The position numbers and the translations under genes were made by a program. From positions 118,210 through 182,209 of the forward strand of contig JAPFBP010000001.1 of NCBI GenBank assembly GCA_029250275.1: a stretch of DNA of 64,000 bases, in the 5' to 3' direction. Of the stretch, positions 42,558-51,857 are shown in pieces. The notes beneath the pieces were generated by a model. The model was given only the letters and a program-made list of their open reading frames with translations, was not told the origin of the DNA and ran no database searches. Position 1 is the first letter of the stretch; every line of letters starts with the position of its first letter. The DNA comes from Candidatus Nitrosopumilus sp. Its GTDB lineage: Archaea > Thermoproteota > Nitrososphaeria > Nitrososphaerales > Nitrosopumilaceae.

Positions 42558-43377
42558 GTAATTTTTTTAATTCTTCTTCATTCATTGAAAACGAGTTTTC
42601 TTTAGTAGGAAATGCTCCAGATTCTACATCAGATCTATATTCTTCAAGTGATTTTACAATATCTTCAGATAAATTCATGTATCTTTTGGCAAATTTTGGT
42701 TTAATTTTATCATACATTCCTAACAAATCTTGAACAACCAATACTTGTCCATCGCAATTTACTCCTGAACCAATTCCGATTATAGGAATGTTAACCGTTT
42801 CAGAAATAATTTGAGCTACTTCATGACTTACCATTTCTAATACAATACTGAAAACTCCTGCATCTTCCAGTTCCTTTGCATCTTCAATTAACTTCATTGC
42901 TGAATCTTTTGTTTTACCTTGAATTTTGTATCCTTCTGATAGTATTGTGGTTTGAGGCTGAAGTCCAATATGTCCCATTACAGGAATTCCTACATCAACT
43001 ATTGCACTAATTGTTTCTGCCATTATAGAACCACCTTCAAGTTTTACTGTATCTGCACCTGCCTTGATTAATCTCCCTGAATTGTTTATCGCATCTTCAA
43101 TACTTGCTTGGTATGACATAAAGGGCAAATCTGCTACTAAAAGTGAATTTTTTCTTGCTCTGCTAACTGCTTCAGTAAACATACACATTTGTTCCATTGT
43201 GACAGGAATTGTATTTTCATAACCAAGCATTACCATTCCTGCACTATCTCCAACAAGTAATATATCAATTCCCGCTTTGTCACATAATGAAGCTAGAGTG
43301 TAATCATAACTTGTAATCACTGAAATTTTCTTTTTTCCTTTTTTCATGTTAATAATATCTTGTACAGTTTTATGCAA
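42538..43377 (-). CDS. panB: 3-methyl-2-oxobutanoate (ketopantoate) hydroxymethyltransferase
   Basis: 279 aa. SVITSYDYTLASLCDKAGID, LLVGDSAGMVMLGYENT and AGADTVKLEGG are the family blocks; VMGHIGLQPQ and the closing GIGSGVNCDGQVLV fit too. Adds a hydroxymethyl group from a folate to ketoisovalerate. Overlaps its upstream gene by 8 bases. Confidence 0.95.
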   Translation of the reverse strand: MHKTVQDIINMKKGKKKISVITSYDYTLASLCDKAGIDILLVGDSAGMVMLGYENTIPVTMEQMCMFTEAVSRARKNSLLVADLPFMSYQASIEDAINNSGRLIKAGADTVKLEGGSIMAETISAIVDVGIPVMGHIGLQPQTTILSEGYKIQGKTKDSAMKLIEDAKELEDAGVFSIVLEMVSHEVAQIISETVNIPIIGIGSGVNCDGQVLVVQDLLGMYDKIKPKFAKRYMNLSEDIVKSLEEYRSDVESGAFPTKENSFSMNEEELKKLREELGS

Positions 43378-44134
43378 TTTTAGCTCTCCTTGTTAAATTA
43401 TTTTTAATTTGAATAATATTTTCTCTTAGATTTTTCTTATTATCAAAATCATCAATTATTTTTTGAAGACTTTTTTTATTCTTTTTTGATAGTTTTTTTG
43501 ATTCGTTAATTAGCAAATCAATTGCTCGTGTTACATTATCTACAATTGTAATATTAGCAGTCTGTGAAGTTCTAGAGAGAGGATTTAGATCAAATGTTAT
43601 GACTGTTTTACCTGCTTTTCTAAGTGCCATAGTTCTATCTCCATCTTCTAATGGCACTACGACAACATCTGCTACAAAAATTCCATCTTTATCAACAATT
43701 CTTCTTGCAGAATCAATTCCAAGTAATTTTTTAGACGAAGTAATTTTAGAACCTAAAATTTCATTAGCTCCATTTTTTTTGAGAGTTTTAATAATTGCCT
43801 GTTTTCTTTTTTCATTTACATAAAATAAATTTACCTCAAGTTTTGCTTTGATCTGCTTTGATAACTTTACAATTTGTTTTGGACATAATGCTGCTATATT
43901 TCCATTAACTGAGATAACGGGCATTTCTGCTACAAGAAGCTGTGCAGCCGCAGCCCTTATGGCCTGCAAAGTAGCCTTACCTGTCTTTTCTCCGAGAAGA
44001 TAATCAAAAGCCTCCCCTCTACCTTGAGCCAAAAGGCCTTCTTTTGCAACTAATCCATTGTCAAAGCCTTCAACTAGTTTTTTACGAATTAAAAGTGATT
44101 TAGCTCTTGGATGAGATTTAGGAATTAATGACAT
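43370..44134 (-). CDS. 4-phosphopantoate-beta-alanine ligase (archaeal phosphopantothenate synthetase)
   Basis: 254 aa protein of the archaeal COG1701 type: IPKSHPRAKSLLIRKKLVEG, LLAQGRGEAFDYLLGEKT, ISVNGNIAALCPKQI and the VVVPLEDGDRTMALRKAG block. It joins phosphopantoate and beta-alanine and replaces bacterial PanC. It sits between pantoate kinase and panB in the operon, as the pathway predicts. Confidence 0.92.
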   Translation of the reverse strand: MSLIPKSHPRAKSLLIRKKLVEGFDNGLVAKEGLLAQGRGEAFDYLLGEKTGKATLQAIRAAAAQLLVAEMPVISVNGNIAALCPKQIVKLSKQIKAKLEVNLFYVNEKRKQAIIKTLKKNGANEILGSKITSSKKLLGIDSARRIVDKDGIFVADVVVVPLEDGDRTMALRKAGKTVITFDLNPLSRTSQTANITIVDNVTRAIDLLINESKKLSKKNKKSLQKIIDDFDNKKNLRENIIQIKNNLTRRAKIA

Positions 44135-44143
44135 AATTTTTAA

Positions 44144-45055
44144 TTAATTATTTAATACTCTGGCTCCATTGTCATCTAATTCTGATTTAATTATAATTCC
44201 ATCAGAATATTTTTGTAGAATCTCTAAAACTTTAGATTCATTGTTTTGTGGAACCATTGAAAAAATTGTTTCACCAAATAAGGCTATTCCACATTTAATA
44301 TCATTGTCAGATAATTCCTCAACTATTTTTTGCATTCTTGGAGTCATAACATCTACATATTTTGCAAATTCTAAGGACATATCTTGAAAATGATCATAAT
44401 TTTTTGTTTCTAATAATCGATTTACCATTTTTCCTCCTAGTCCATTAATTTGTGATAAGCGTTCTTTGATGAATTTATTTGTAGATATTGGAGAAAAGCA
44501 AATCACAATAACAGAAATTTTATTTGTAGTAATTTTTTCAACATGACCAATTCCGGGTGCACCTGGTTTAATACGAATTTCAAATCCACCATGATATGAT
44601 GCTAAGACATCTCCTAATCCTGTTTTGCAACTAACTTCTGCATTATGTGCAATTTGACCAATCATTGTTTTCTCTAATTTTGTATCAAGTGCTTGATCTA
44701 ATGCAAATGATAATGATAATGCAACAGCGCCACTAGATCCTAAGCCATACCCAACTGGAATAGAAATGTCATGTTCTATATCAAAAAACTTGTCTGAAAA
44801 ATTTCCAAGTTTTAAAAATTCATTTAATACGTATTGTGAAACATCTGTTTTGTCTGATTGATATCCATGTGTTGTAATTTTAAAATTTGAACTTTGATTA
44901 TTTGTTGTTTGGATTTTTACTTTAGTTGTAACTCCTTGTTTAATTGAAAAACCTGCTCCCATAGATCCTAAATTCTCTAAATTATCTTGACTGTCATCTA
45001 AATAGGCTTTGAAAAAGCCTGTAATGTGTGCTGGACAAAATGCCGTTGCTTCCAT
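44144..45055 (-). CDS. Pantoate kinase (GHMP family)
   Basis: 303 aa. ATAFCPAHITGFFKAYLD is the archaeal PoK N-terminus; the GHMP motif is VGYGLGSSGAVALSLS (about 103-118). It phosphorylates pantoate, the first step of the archaea-specific CoA route. First gene of the CoA operon, divergent from the PhoU-type gene. The upstream gap is 65 bases. Confidence 0.92.
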   Translation of the reverse strand: MEATAFCPAHITGFFKAYLDDSQDNLENLGSMGAGFSIKQGVTTKVKIQTTNNQSSNFKITTHGYQSDKTDVSQYVLNEFLKLGNFSDKFFDIEHDISIPVGYGLGSSGAVALSLSFALDQALDTKLEKTMIGQIAHNAEVSCKTGLGDVLASYHGGFEIRIKPGAPGIGHVEKITTNKISVIVICFSPISTNKFIKERLSQINGLGGKMVNRLLETKNYDHFQDMSLEFAKYVDVMTPRMQKIVEELSDNDIKCGIALFGETIFSMVPQNNESKVLEILQKYSDGIIIKSELDDNGARVLNN

Positions 45056-45120
45056 TAATCTAAGTTTAAACTTTACACAAAATATAAGAATATGGCTTAA
45101 ATTAATTAAATTAGTATAAA

Positions 45121-46101
45121 TTGACTAAATTTGTTCGACGACTACAAAGAATTGGAAGTAGTATACTTGTATCATTACCTAAAGAATGGGTTGTTGCAAA
45201 TAATTTAGATAAAGGTGCTCAAGTTGAATTGGAAACTGGTCAAGATAGTATTTCCATTTCTGCCAATAAGGAAACTAGACCAACAAAAGAACTAGTAATT
45301 TCGTATCCGTCACCTAAAGGAGAAAATGTTGTAGCAAACATTACAGGTGCATATCTTTTAGGATATGATGTCATTGTAATTAATTCAACATCTATTATTC
45401 CTGGTAAAGATAGAGAAGAGATTCGTAATTCAATGAGAAGATTAGTTGGAATGGAAATAATTGAAGAAGACGCATCTCACATTAATATGCAATTTCTTTT
45501 AGATGCAACAACTCTTAATCCATCAAAAATTCTCAAACGAATAAGTTCTATTGCACTTGGAATGTATGATGATGTATTACGTGGATTAATTTCAGATGAT
45601 AAATCTAATCTTCAAACATTATCAAAACGTGATGTTGAAGTGAATAGACAATACTTCTTACTTGTTCGTTTAATTCGTAGCACACTAGTTGATAAAAGAT
45701 TAGCCAATGTATTTAATTTAGAAAATATTGATATACTTGATTATAGAGTTGCGGCAAACGTTCTTGAAAATGCAGGTGACTCTATTGTTGAACTCTCAAA
45801 TTTTATCTTCAACTTTTCATTATCTAGGGAATTCTCTAAAAAAATCTATGATGTAGTAAAAGATTTCAATAATATTGCTGAAAAATCTATTGATGCTTTT
45901 ACAAAGCCTGATAGACTTTTAGCTATTGAAGTAATTTCAATGCATAAAAAATATGAAGAGAAACTTAGCTTACTTCGAACTACATTAGGTAACAAAAAAC
46001 AAATTCCTTTAGACTTTCTTGATTTAGTATACATGTTTGAAAGAATTGCACAATCTTGGGCAGATCTTGCAGATCTTGTACAACCTATCTATAATGAATA
46101 A
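45121..46101 (+). CDS. AbrB-domain/PhoU-domain regulator
   Basis: 326 aa, TTG start. Residues 1-45 form an AbrB/SpoVT swapped hairpin (RRLQRIGSSILVSLPKEWV), which binds DNA. The rest carries PhoU-like helical repeats (FLLVRLIRSTLVD and ENAGDSIVELSNFI). Such archaeal fusions are thought to control phosphate uptake genes. No pst genes are in the window. Confidence 0.85.
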   Translation: MTKFVRRLQRIGSSILVSLPKEWVVANNLDKGAQVELETGQDSISISANKETRPTKELVISYPSPKGENVVANITGAYLLGYDVIVINSTSIIPGKDREEIRNSMRRLVGMEIIEEDASHINMQFLLDATTLNPSKILKRISSIALGMYDDVLRGLISDDKSNLQTLSKRDVEVNRQYFLLVRLIRSTLVDKRLANVFNLENIDILDYRVAANVLENAGDSIVELSNFIFNFSLSREFSKKIYDVVKDFNNIAEKSIDAFTKPDRLLAIEVISMHKKYEEKLSLLRTTLGNKKQIPLDFLDLVYMFERIAQSWADLADLVQPIYNE

Positions 46102-46617
46102 TTAATACAATTTTTTCTTTACAGCATATGTTAAAACTGCACATATTGTTTTTGAATCTTGAATTTTACCAACTTTTATCATCGATAGAAGTTTTTTAAA
46201 ATCCATTTTTACTACAGATAATATTTCATCCTCATCTAACTTCAAATCCGATATTTTCTTTAACCCTGAGGCTACAAAACAATGAATTATCTCTGCATTG
46301 TAGCCAATTGACGGATAATAGGTAATGAGAGGGATCATTTTTTTTGCTCTATATCCAGTCTCTTCTTCTAATTCCCTAAATGCACATTTTACTGGTTCTT
46401 CTTTTTTTTCTAATGTTCCAGCAGGAATTTCTAAAACATATCCATGTGGAAATCTATGTTGTTTAACAAGAATTACTTTTTTATTTTCATCAAAAGCAAG
46501 CATTGCTGCGGCACCTCTATGTTTGATAACCTCTCGTTTGACTTTTCTGCCTTCTATTTTCCCATCATAAACACTAAGACCTAAAATTTTTCCTTCATAG
46601 ATTTTCGTCTCTTTCAT
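46102..46617 (-). CDS. Nudix hydrolase (ADP-ribose pyrophosphatase-like)
   Basis: 171 aa. The Nudix box [23 protein letters not shown] (shown here in part) has the expected Glu and Arg residues, and [19 protein letters not shown] precedes it. It splits ADP-ribose or a related nucleotide. It abuts the stop of the PhoU-type gene. Confidence 0.88.
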   Translation of the reverse strand: MKETKIYEGKILGLSVYDGKIEGRKVKREVIKHRGAAAMLAFDENKKVILVKQHRFPHGYVLEIPAGTLEKKEEPVKCAFRELEEETGYRAKKMIPLITYYPSIGYNAEIIHCFVASGLKKISDLKLDEDEILSVVKMDFKKLLSMIKVGKIQDSKTICAVLTYAVKKKLY

Positions 46618-46642
46618 ATTATGTATGGAAAATTATTCTTAT

Positions 46643-47545
46643 TTAATTGGTTTGATAAATTAAGTGTAATTTTGGTGATTTTTTGAAATTTTTTATTGCT
46701 TTTTCTATCCACTTTATGTAAAATGAAATTTTTTTTGGAATGAATAAATCAACTGATTTTATATTTTTAATATTTCTAACTTTTTGTGTTACTTCATCCA
46801 TTTTGAAAATATTATCACTATACATAAACAAAACAATTTGATTTTTTGCTATGAAAGGAATTTGTAAATATGATTCAGAAAATGAGTCATTCAAACTTTC
46901 TAAAGTTTCTTTTAGATCTCCTTCTATCCAGGCTAGTATGACGTGAGGAATAAAATTTTCAATTTTTCTAGGATCATAAACTAGTGTAAACTGTATTCCA
47001 TCATTTTCATGTAATTTTTCTAGACATCTTGTTATTGTTTTCGTTGACATTCCTGTATTCCTTGCAATTCGTTCAATTTTTTGTCTGGGATTTTTAATCA
47101 ATTCTTCTAGAATTTCTAAATCTGTTTTTGTAAGGTTTGAACTAAATCCAGGATTCTCTGCTTCAAAAATAGATAAAACTCTAATATCTTTCATTAATTT
47201 TTTAGCAAGTTCAATTTTTTGATTCATATTCTCTTTTATCGAAATACCACAAACTGTAATCCCGCCTACACATGGCACTACAAAATATGGTTCACCTACA
47301 AGACTTGCTTGCTCTAAAATTTCTTTAATATTTTCACCTGATACGACAAAGTACAAGATACCATAACCCAAAACAAGAGGTTCAACTTTGATGAAGAATT
47401 CTTCGATAATATTTTTTGCTTGCATTTTTTGGATTCTTGCTCTAACAGCTCCACCTGAGATTCCTAATTCTATGCCTATTTGTCTATCAGATTCTCTACA
47501 ATTGTTCAATAATCTGTTAAGGATTTTCATATCTAAATTGTCCAT
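46643..47545 (-). CDS. Lrp/AsnC-family regulator with two helix-turn-helix units
   Basis: 300 aa. The first HTH lies at DRQIGIELGISGGAVRARIQ, the second at IERIARNTGMSTKTITRCLE; two AsnC-like sensing parts follow them. The doubled form is common in archaea. It is divergent from an ABC transporter cluster; a palindrome in the 116-bp gap may be its own operator. Confidence 0.8.
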   Translation of the reverse strand: MDNLDMKILNRLLNNCRESDRQIGIELGISGGAVRARIQKMQAKNIIEEFFIKVEPLVLGYGILYFVVSGENIKEILEQASLVGEPYFVVPCVGGITVCGISIKENMNQKIELAKKLMKDIRVLSIFEAENPGFSSNLTKTDLEILEELIKNPRQKIERIARNTGMSTKTITRCLEKLHENDGIQFTLVYDPRKIENFIPHVILAWIEGDLKETLESLNDSFSESYLQIPFIAKNQIVLFMYSDNIFKMDEVTQKVRNIKNIKSVDLFIPKKISFYIKWIEKAIKNFKKSPKLHLIYQTN

Positions 47546-47620
47546 TTTATCACTTATACTGACCCATTAAAGTATAAAAATAACTAATATGATATAAAAT
47601 TGTCTATACTATTAGCACTA

Positions 47621-47633
47621 TGTATAATATACA
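47621..47633. promoter_or_regulatory. Palindrome between the Lrp regulator and the ABC cluster
   Basis: TGTATA, central A, TATACA form two perfect 6-bp arms, 41 bases before the permease GTG and 76 bases from the regulator start. The position fits auto-control by a dimeric Lrp-type protein. AT-rich composition makes chance possible. Confidence 0.35.
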
Positions 47634-47661
47634 TTAAATATTAGACTATTTTATTTATTTC

Positions 47662-48849
47662 GTGGATTATAGGATAAAACTAGCAAAAAGAATGCTATTT
47701 AATAAAAAAGGTAGTTTGATTGGTGCTGTATTAGCAGTAACAATTGGAATTTTGGTAATTCATGTAAACTTTGTAATTTTTCAGGGCTTGTTTGATGCAA
47801 TAGTTAGGGACATCAGTGATTATAGAAATGGAGATATTCTTGTAACTGATGAATCTGATTTTATTCACAAATCTGATTTATCAATTGTAAATTGGTTTGA
47901 AAGAATTCCATATGTTGATGCGGTGACACCGCGGATTTCATCGACGGCTGAAATGAATATGACTAAAAATGGTAAACGAATTGAAGAAACCCGAGTTCCT
48001 ATAGTTGGTGTTGATCCATTTCGTGATATTAGAGCATCTACTGTTCATGAAACAATTGCAGATGGAAGTTATGTATTTTCAAGAAATTCCATTGTATTGG
48101 GGACATCTGTAGCAGAAGATCTTGGAGGAGCACAAGTAGGAGACAGTGTTAAAGTTCTTGTAGTTGACAGATATGGTCAAGATCAAATTAGGAGATTTAT
48201 TGTTTCTGGAATTGCAGAATCACCTGGTGGTCAAGGATTTGATTACACTGCAGTTGTACATATTGATTCTTTACGTGATATGATGAAAAGACCTGGAGAT
48301 ACAGGTTCATTTATGGTAAAACTGAATGATCCATCTAAAGCATTTGAAGTTAAAGAATTCTTTTTACGTACATTTCCTAATGATGATTTTCTTGCAGAAA
48401 CTATAGAAGAATCAGCAGAACAACAACTTGCTGGTTTTAGATCTGGTATTGCAATGATTAGCATGATAGGATATTTTGGAATGGGGTCATCTGCATTTGC
48501 TATTCTTACAATTCAGATGATGCTAGTTAATGGAAAAACTAAGGAAATTGGTATCATGAGAGCAATTGGAGCCAAAAGAAAAGATATTCTTATAATTTTT
48601 ATTTTTCAAGGGATAATTATTGGAGCAATTGGTGCTGGAGTAGGAACTGCTGCGGGATTAGGATATACGGTGTATGCAAAGGAAACAAAAATGTCATTTA
48701 ACAATAGTCTCCCACTAGAAGTTACATACAATTGGGGAAAAATAATTCAAACTGCCTTAACTTCATTCGTTTTGGCAATTATCGCATCTCTATATCCCTC
48801 GTATAGAGCTACAAAGTTGTTACCTGTGGAGGCGATGAGATCTGTCTAG
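47662..48849 (+). CDS. ABC transporter permease (MacB/FtsX/LolC type)
   Basis: 395 aa, GTG start. One span at the N-terminus (LIGAVLAVTIGILVIHVNFVI), a large outer MacB-periplasmic-core-like domain with VDAVTPRISS and PIVGVDPFRDI, and three spans in the last 130 residues. KTKEIGIMRAIGAKRKDIL is the FtsX-family cytoplasmic loop. With the next gene it makes a mechanotransmission-type ABC system. Role unknown; export of envelope material is likely. Confidence 0.88.
   Translation: MDYRIKLAKRMLFNKKGSLIGAVLAVTIGILVIHVNFVIFQGLFDAIVRDISDYRNGDILVTDESDFIHKSDLSIVNWFERIPYVDAVTPRISSTAEMNMTKNGKRIEETRVPIVGVDPFRDIRASTVHETIADGSYVFSRNSIVLGTSVAEDLGGAQVGDSVKVLVVDRYGQDQIRRFIVSGIAESPGGQGFDYTAVVHIDSLRDMMKRPGDTGSFMVKLNDPSKAFEVKEFFLRTFPNDDFLAETIEESAEQQLAGFRSGIAMISMIGYFGMGSSAFAILTIQMMLVNGKTKEIGIMRAIGAKRKDILIIFIFQGIIIGAIGAGVGTAAGLGYTVYAKETKMSFNNSLPLEVTYNWGKIIQTALTSFVLAIIASLYPSYRATKLLPVEAMRSV
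48828..48832 (+). promoter_or_regulatory. Strong Shine-Dalgarno site before a CTG start
   Basis: GGAGG within GGAGGCGATGA lies 9 bases before CTG at 48842. The ATP-binding gene has no ATG, GTG or TTG in the right place, so this site decides the start. Confidence 0.6.
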
Positions 48850-49546
48850 CGTACTTGAAATTATTAATGTTAGCAAGATTTACGGGGAAGGGGATAGTAA
48901 AGTCAAGGCACTTGATAATGTATCTTTTTTAATCAAACAAGGAGAATTTGTTTTAATTGTTGGTAGTTCCGGTTCTGGAAAATCTACACTGTTAAACATG
49001 ATTGGATTATTAGATTCTCCAACAAATGGAAAAATTTTCATTGATGGAACAAATACTACATCACTTGGAGATGATGAAATTTCTTCATTTAGAAATAAAA
49101 AATTAGGATTTATTTTTCAATTTTCCAATTTACTTAGTGATCTTTCAGTTTTAGAAAATGTTTTGTTACCCATGCAAATTGCAGGTAATAATGTTACAGA
49201 AAAAGAGGCTAGGAATTTACTAAAAGCAGTTGGACTTGAAGATCAAATACATAAACGCGCAAATAAAATATCTGGAGGACAAGCTCAACGAGTAGCCATT
49301 GCAAGAGGATTAATCAACAAGCCATCAATTGTATTAGCAGATGAGCCAACTGGTAATCTTGATTCAATAACTTCAGAAATTATAGTACAATTAATGAAAT
49401 CAATGGCCAAAAAACTCAATCAAACATTCATTGTTGTTACACACGACAGAGAACATTTTGGAGACGTTGATAGAGTAATTACAATTAAAGACGGTAAAGC
49501 ATTTGAAGGTGATCAACCATTTGAAATGGAGATTATAGAAAAATGA
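48842..49546 (+). CDS. ABC transporter ATP-binding protein (LolD/MacB type)
   Basis: Start placed at CTG 48842, giving 234 aa, the usual length; the frame is closed by TGA at 48836 and has no standard start codon before the Walker A. Walker A VGSSGSGKSTLLNM, Q-loop IFQFSNLLSD, signature ISGGQAQRVAIARGL, Walker B SIVLADEPTGNLD and H-loop VVTHD are all complete. It powers the permease. The stop overlaps the next ATG (ATGA). Confidence 0.88.
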   Translation: MSSVLEIINVSKIYGEGDSKVKALDNVSFLIKQGEFVLIVGSSGSGKSTLLNMIGLLDSPTNGKIFIDGTNTTSLGDDEISSFRNKKLGFIFQFSNLLSDLSVLENVLLPMQIAGNNVTEKEARNLLKAVGLEDQIHKRANKISGGQAQRVAIARGLINKPSIVLADEPTGNLDSITSEIIVQLMKSMAKKLNQTFIVVTHDREHFGDVDRVITIKDGKAFEGDQPFEMEIIEK

Positions 49547-50847
49547 ATTCTAAAATTATTTTATTATTATTTACGATTGGACTTTTACCAACAATCTTTG
49601 ATAATTCTTATGCACAAATCACTTCTGGAGGATTTGGTCAATCACCTTTTGAAAGAAATTTTGGAGATGTCAAATTTCTAGATGCATATTTTGGTACAAT
49701 TGATGAAAAAATTGAAGTTGAACCAGGAGATGGAAATATTCCATTTACTGTAGTACTGGCAAATGTTGGAACTCAGGACATCACAGGAATTCGAGGCCAA
49801 CTATCTTTGCCATTAGGTTTTTCTGCATCTGATGGTCCAGGCTCAATAATTTATGCTGATAGTAATTCAAATTCACTGGCTGGGAAGAATTTCTATCTTA
49901 CATTTTTTGTAAATATTGATAAAAATATACAAATTCAACAATACCCAGGAACTGTAAAAGTTGATTATTCTAGATTAAGAGAATCTGGAGTTCGAACGAC
50001 ATTTGCTGATTTTGATTTTAAGGTAACAGGAGATAGTACAATTAATGTCAAAGCTATGGAACCATTTCTTACATCCTTAAAATCAAATGATGTAGTAATT
50101 GAAATCTCCAATGACGGTACTGCACCAATTTCTGGCGTAGATATTGTTGCAACAAACATATCTACAGAACTAGCATCTACTTCATCATCAACTACCAATG
50201 TTGAAAATGTAGTAATTTTAGAATCAAGCTGGGATGTTGGAAATATTAATGCAAAGTCAGCAAGATATCTCACTGCAACCATATATATTCCTGAATCATT
50301 AAAAGGCGACACATTAAGAATACCATTATCTATCTCGTACTATAATGCACATGGTGATCTTCATACAGTTTCAAAAATAGTTGATTTTTACATTAAAGGA
50401 CTAATTGATTTAACAATTTTTAATGTTGATGTAATTGAATTATCTGGTACACAAATGATAGTTGGAGAAATAATTAATGAAGGAAATGAAGATGGATTAT
50501 TTGGTTTTGTCTCTATTGAATCAAAAGGTGATTCTAATATTAAATCAAACACGCAATTTATTGATGAAATTGAAACAGATGCACCTGTACCATTTAATGT
50601 TCCAATTGAATTTGAAGGTGAACCAAAATATGGAGAACATGATATTACAATTACTGTAAGATACAAAGATAGTACAAGAGATGAGATATTTCTAAATCAT
50701 GATGCAACAATTATTGTAAAGGAACCATCAAATGAAGATGAAAATTTTACTGATCCAACAATGATAATTATTCCAATTCTTTTGGTAATGGGAGCTGCAT
50801 TTTACATAATTCGTAGGCGTAAAAAAGCAACAATTGAGGCTAGTTGA
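49543..50847 (+). CDS. Exported, membrane-anchored CARDB/NEW3-like protein
   Basis: 434 aa. Signal peptide KIILLLFTIGLLPTIFD, then three or more beta-sandwich repeats (VVLANVGTQDITGIRGQLSLP, VIEISNDGTAPISGVDIVA and MIVGEIINEGNEDGLFG), and a C-terminal span (MIIIPILLVMGAAFYIIRRRKK). Such proteins are often the outer partner of MacB-like ABC systems. It is coupled to the ATPase by overlap. Confidence 0.75.
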   Translation: MNSKIILLLFTIGLLPTIFDNSYAQITSGGFGQSPFERNFGDVKFLDAYFGTIDEKIEVEPGDGNIPFTVVLANVGTQDITGIRGQLSLPLGFSASDGPGSIIYADSNSNSLAGKNFYLTFFVNIDKNIQIQQYPGTVKVDYSRLRESGVRTTFADFDFKVTGDSTINVKAMEPFLTSLKSNDVVIEISNDGTAPISGVDIVATNISTELASTSSSTTNVENVVILESSWDVGNINAKSARYLTATIYIPESLKGDTLRIPLSISYYNAHGDLHTVSKIVDFYIKGLIDLTIFNVDVIELSGTQMIVGEIINEGNEDGLFGFVSIESKGDSNIKSNTQFIDEIETDAPVPFNVPIEFEGEPKYGEHDITITVRYKDSTRDEIFLNHDATIIVKEPSNEDENFTDPTMIIIPILLVMGAAFYIIRRRKKATIEAS

Positions 50848-50891
50848 AGACATAATTTTAAATCTAAAACGAAGAATTAAGGAATAATAAA

Positions 50892-51266
50892 TTGAGGTTA
50901 ACAATTATCATTCTCATTGCAGTTTTATCTATTGGAAGTATAGTAATTTCATTAGGTTTACTAACTTCTCAAGAATACATTGATGTTCCTGAAATCACTA
51001 ATCAATATAAAAAATTAGAATTATACAAAAATGATTTAGAAAAAATTAATCAACAAAATCAAAAAATTCTAAATGATTTAGAAAAAATTAATCAACAAAA
51101 TCAAAAAATTTTAAATGATTTAGAAGGTCAAATTAAAAATTCTGATGATGTTAATTTAGAAAAAATCAATGAAGAGATCAATGTAATAAAACAAGTAATT
51201 GAAGAAAACACAGCAGAATTAGAACAAGTAATTATAAAATTGTCTCAAATGGAAACTGATCCATAG
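50892..51266 (+). CDS. Membrane-anchored coiled-coil protein with a 14-aa tandem repeat
   Basis: 124 aa, TTG start. One span (LTIIILIAVLSIGSIVISLG), then a coiled coil in which DLEKINQQNQKILN occurs twice in a row and starts a third time (DLEGQ). It lies 44 bases after the CARDB-like gene and could be part of the ABC cluster as a stalk or linker. No family. Confidence 0.6.
   Translation: MRLTIIILIAVLSIGSIVISLGLLTSQEYIDVPEITNQYKKLELYKNDLEKINQQNQKILNDLEKINQQNQKILNDLEGQIKNSDDVNLEKINEEINVIKQVIEENTAELEQVIIKLSQMETDP
51033..51116 (+). repeat. Two tandem 42-bp units inside a coding region
   Basis: Units at 51033-51074 and 51075-51116 differ at one base (C/T near the end). Each encodes DLEKINQQNQKILN; the next three codons (DLE) start a third unit. 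The near-identity suggests a recent duplication. Confidence 0.9.
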
Positions 51267-51447
51267 TAAAACTAATTTTTATTTTTGTGAAATTTGCATC
51301 ATAATTATATCATATTTTAAGGAATTAATTTTCGGCATGGCAAATGGTCTATTTCTGACAGGTAGTATTGTGGAATTTATCATAATACCACTACTGTAAA
51401 CTAATTAGTATTTTTAATTCATATACTAAACCGTAAAGCCATCTTTA

Positions 51448-51633
51448 TTGGATACACATCAAAAACTAACAATTGTAGGAGTAATCTTACTTGCAGTAAC
51501 ATTTCTGATTAATTACTATCATCAATTAGATCATTCTGGTGTGGGATTCAACTATGCGTATGTTCCAGGAGTTGCAATGCTGATAGTCTTTTCGATTAGT
51601 TTTATAATGTTTACAAAAGATCATTTAAAATGA
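51448..51633 (+). CDS. Small membrane protein, two spans
   Basis: 61 aa, TTG start. Spans LTIVGVILLAVTFLINYYH and VPGVAMLIVFSISFIMF are joined by a short polar loop. No family recognised. About 180 bases before it hold no supported gene. Confidence 0.5.
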   Translation: MDTHQKLTIVGVILLAVTFLINYYHQLDHSGVGFNYAYVPGVAMLIVFSISFIMFTKDHLK

Positions 51634-51857
51634 TTTCAATAGATAGTGTAACGTTTTTTTTGAAAAGAACTTCCATCCTATTTATCCGATTAATTTAAAA
51701 AAAATTGTAATAAAAGAGACATGAAGAAATTATCAGTGGGATCTAAATACTAATTTATAAAATTTATTCTAACCGTCACCAAAGTATGAAACATTTTTGG
51801 TCTTAGGCTAAAGTATCTATACCGTAAGATTATAAGCAATTACTGGATCTTGCGTAT

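Noticed and set aside
51337-51399. A 20-codon frame before the two-span protein
   Set aside because: Too short, without a ribosome site, and no feature beyond a hydrophobic end.
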